Below, piece by piece: positions 4,970-5,460 of a stretch of DNA of 5,460 nt. Within the stretch, counting starts at the first letter, position 1. Each line of letters begins with the position of its first letter. Below the pieces are notes generated by a model. That model was given only the letters and a program-made list of their open reading frames with translations. It did not search any database and was not told the DNA's origin. Position numbers and translations under genes: made by a program. Source of the DNA: Kiloniellaceae bacterium (GTDB taxonomy: Bacteria; Pseudomonadota; Alphaproteobacteria; Kiloniellales; Kiloniellaceae); assembly GCA_028280915.1 (NCBI GenBank), contig JANQKX010000455.1:1-5460 (forward strand), written 5' to 3'.

Positions 4970-5460
4970 CTATGAGTTCTGCCGCGCTTCCTCCCCCGTG
5001 ATCAGGGTCCATTCCACCATGTCCTTGAGCACGCTGCCCAGGGCCTGGTCGAAAGCGGCGATGATATCGTCCAGGCTATCGGTTTCGGCGCGCACCTCGC
5101 TCAGCAGGCTGACCGACCCCACGATGGCCCGGCGCGGCATCTGCACCAGCTTCAAGTTCAAGGTCACCAGGACCAAAGGCGGGGTGCCTTCGTAATAGAT
5201 GGCCTCGAACTCCCGCAATTCCGACTGCAGCACAAAATCGGACCGCAGGCTGATGGCCTCGCGCCCGACGGCGACGATCCGATCCGAGTTCTCGAAGGAC
5301 TCGATCATCAAGGTCTGCACCATCACCGGCGCCCGATCGGCCCATCCCGCGTTGGCGAAGTAGCTGATTTGGGTGGGCGATTTCAGCAAGACGATGCGGG
5401 TGGTGTTGTAGCTGGCGTCGCTGATCGGCGTCTCCAGCACCAGCAGCCAGTTGGCGTCGG
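4970..5460 (-). CDS. ABC-type transport auxiliary lipoprotein (N-terminus outside window)
   Basis: About 162 C-terminal residues are visible, read leftward and ending at TAG (4970-4972). The frame stays open to the window edge, so the GTG at 5438-5440 is internal. The pattern fits the ABC_trans_aux family (PqiC and the auxiliary lipoproteins of MCE/Mla lipid transporters): RIVLL near the visible start, then ISYFANAGWADRAPVMVQTLMIESFENS, an aV-R-like stretch (RIVAVGREA), LRSDFVLQSELREFEAIY, TPPLVLVTLNLKLVQ, and DDIIAAFDQALGSVLKDMVEWT. Family members are periplasmic lipoproteins of about 190-210 residues, anchored through a lipobox cysteine that would lie in the missing 30-50 residues. They work with an MCE substrate-binding protein, a permease and an ATPase to move lipids between the membranes; those genes would be expected to the right of the window, upstream of this gene. 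The role is inferred from family membership only. Confidence 0.82.
   Translation of the reverse strand, partial: DANWLLVLETPISDASYNTTRIVLLKSPTQISYFANAGWADRAPVMVQTLMIESFENSDRIVAVGREAISLRSDFVLQSELREFEAIYYEGTPPLVLVTLNLKLVQMPRRAIVGSVSLLSEVRAETDSLDDIIAAFDQALGSVLKDMVEWTLITGEEARQNS

Overview
The window is high-GC DNA, densely packed with genes, and reads as the chromosome of an alphaproteobacterium, most likely of the Rhodospirillales type. The grounds are the AddA nuclease C-terminus directly followed by trxA (a neighbourhood typical of alphaproteobacteria), the GC-rich codon usage, and an ABC-transport auxiliary lipoprotein of the kind that accompanies MCE/Mla lipid-transport operons. The taxon is an inference from content; no rRNA or other marker is present.

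Layout from left to right. Positions 2-565 (+) hold the 3' end of addA, with the RecB-type nuclease domain of the AddAB double-strand-break repair enzyme. A 101-bp gap with a candidate promoter and two small inverted repeats leads to trxA (667-987, +), a canonical thioredoxin with the WCGPCK active site. A clear Rho-independent terminator (1035-1067) closes trxA. Then come three same-strand genes: amn (1108-2577), AMP nucleosidase; an M20-family deacylase/peptidase of the ArgE/DapE type (2645-3919); and a P1 (S58/DmpA-type) self-processing peptidase (3916-4911). The last two overlap by 4 bp (ATGA) and are almost certainly translated together. Amn and the M20 gene are separated by 67 bp containing a small 13-bp tandem repeat. 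At the right edge, convergent to all of this, lies the 3' part of an ABC-type transport auxiliary lipoprotein gene (4970 to the window end, -), whose signal peptide is outside the window.

Functionally the left part is genome maintenance and redox housekeeping. The amn-M20-S58 block looks catabolic or salvage-oriented: Amn releases adenine and ribose 5-phosphate from AMP, and the two hydrolases probably cleave small amide or peptide substrates, possibly in sequence, but the sequence does not reveal the substrate. The right-hand lipoprotein belongs to a separate envelope system. I see no mobile element, CRISPR array, RNA gene or strongly foreign segment. No undescribed system is evident. The points most worth a second look are the coupled M20-S58 pair, its Thr-type self-cleavage site, the terminator placed only 40 bp before amn, and the tandem repeat.
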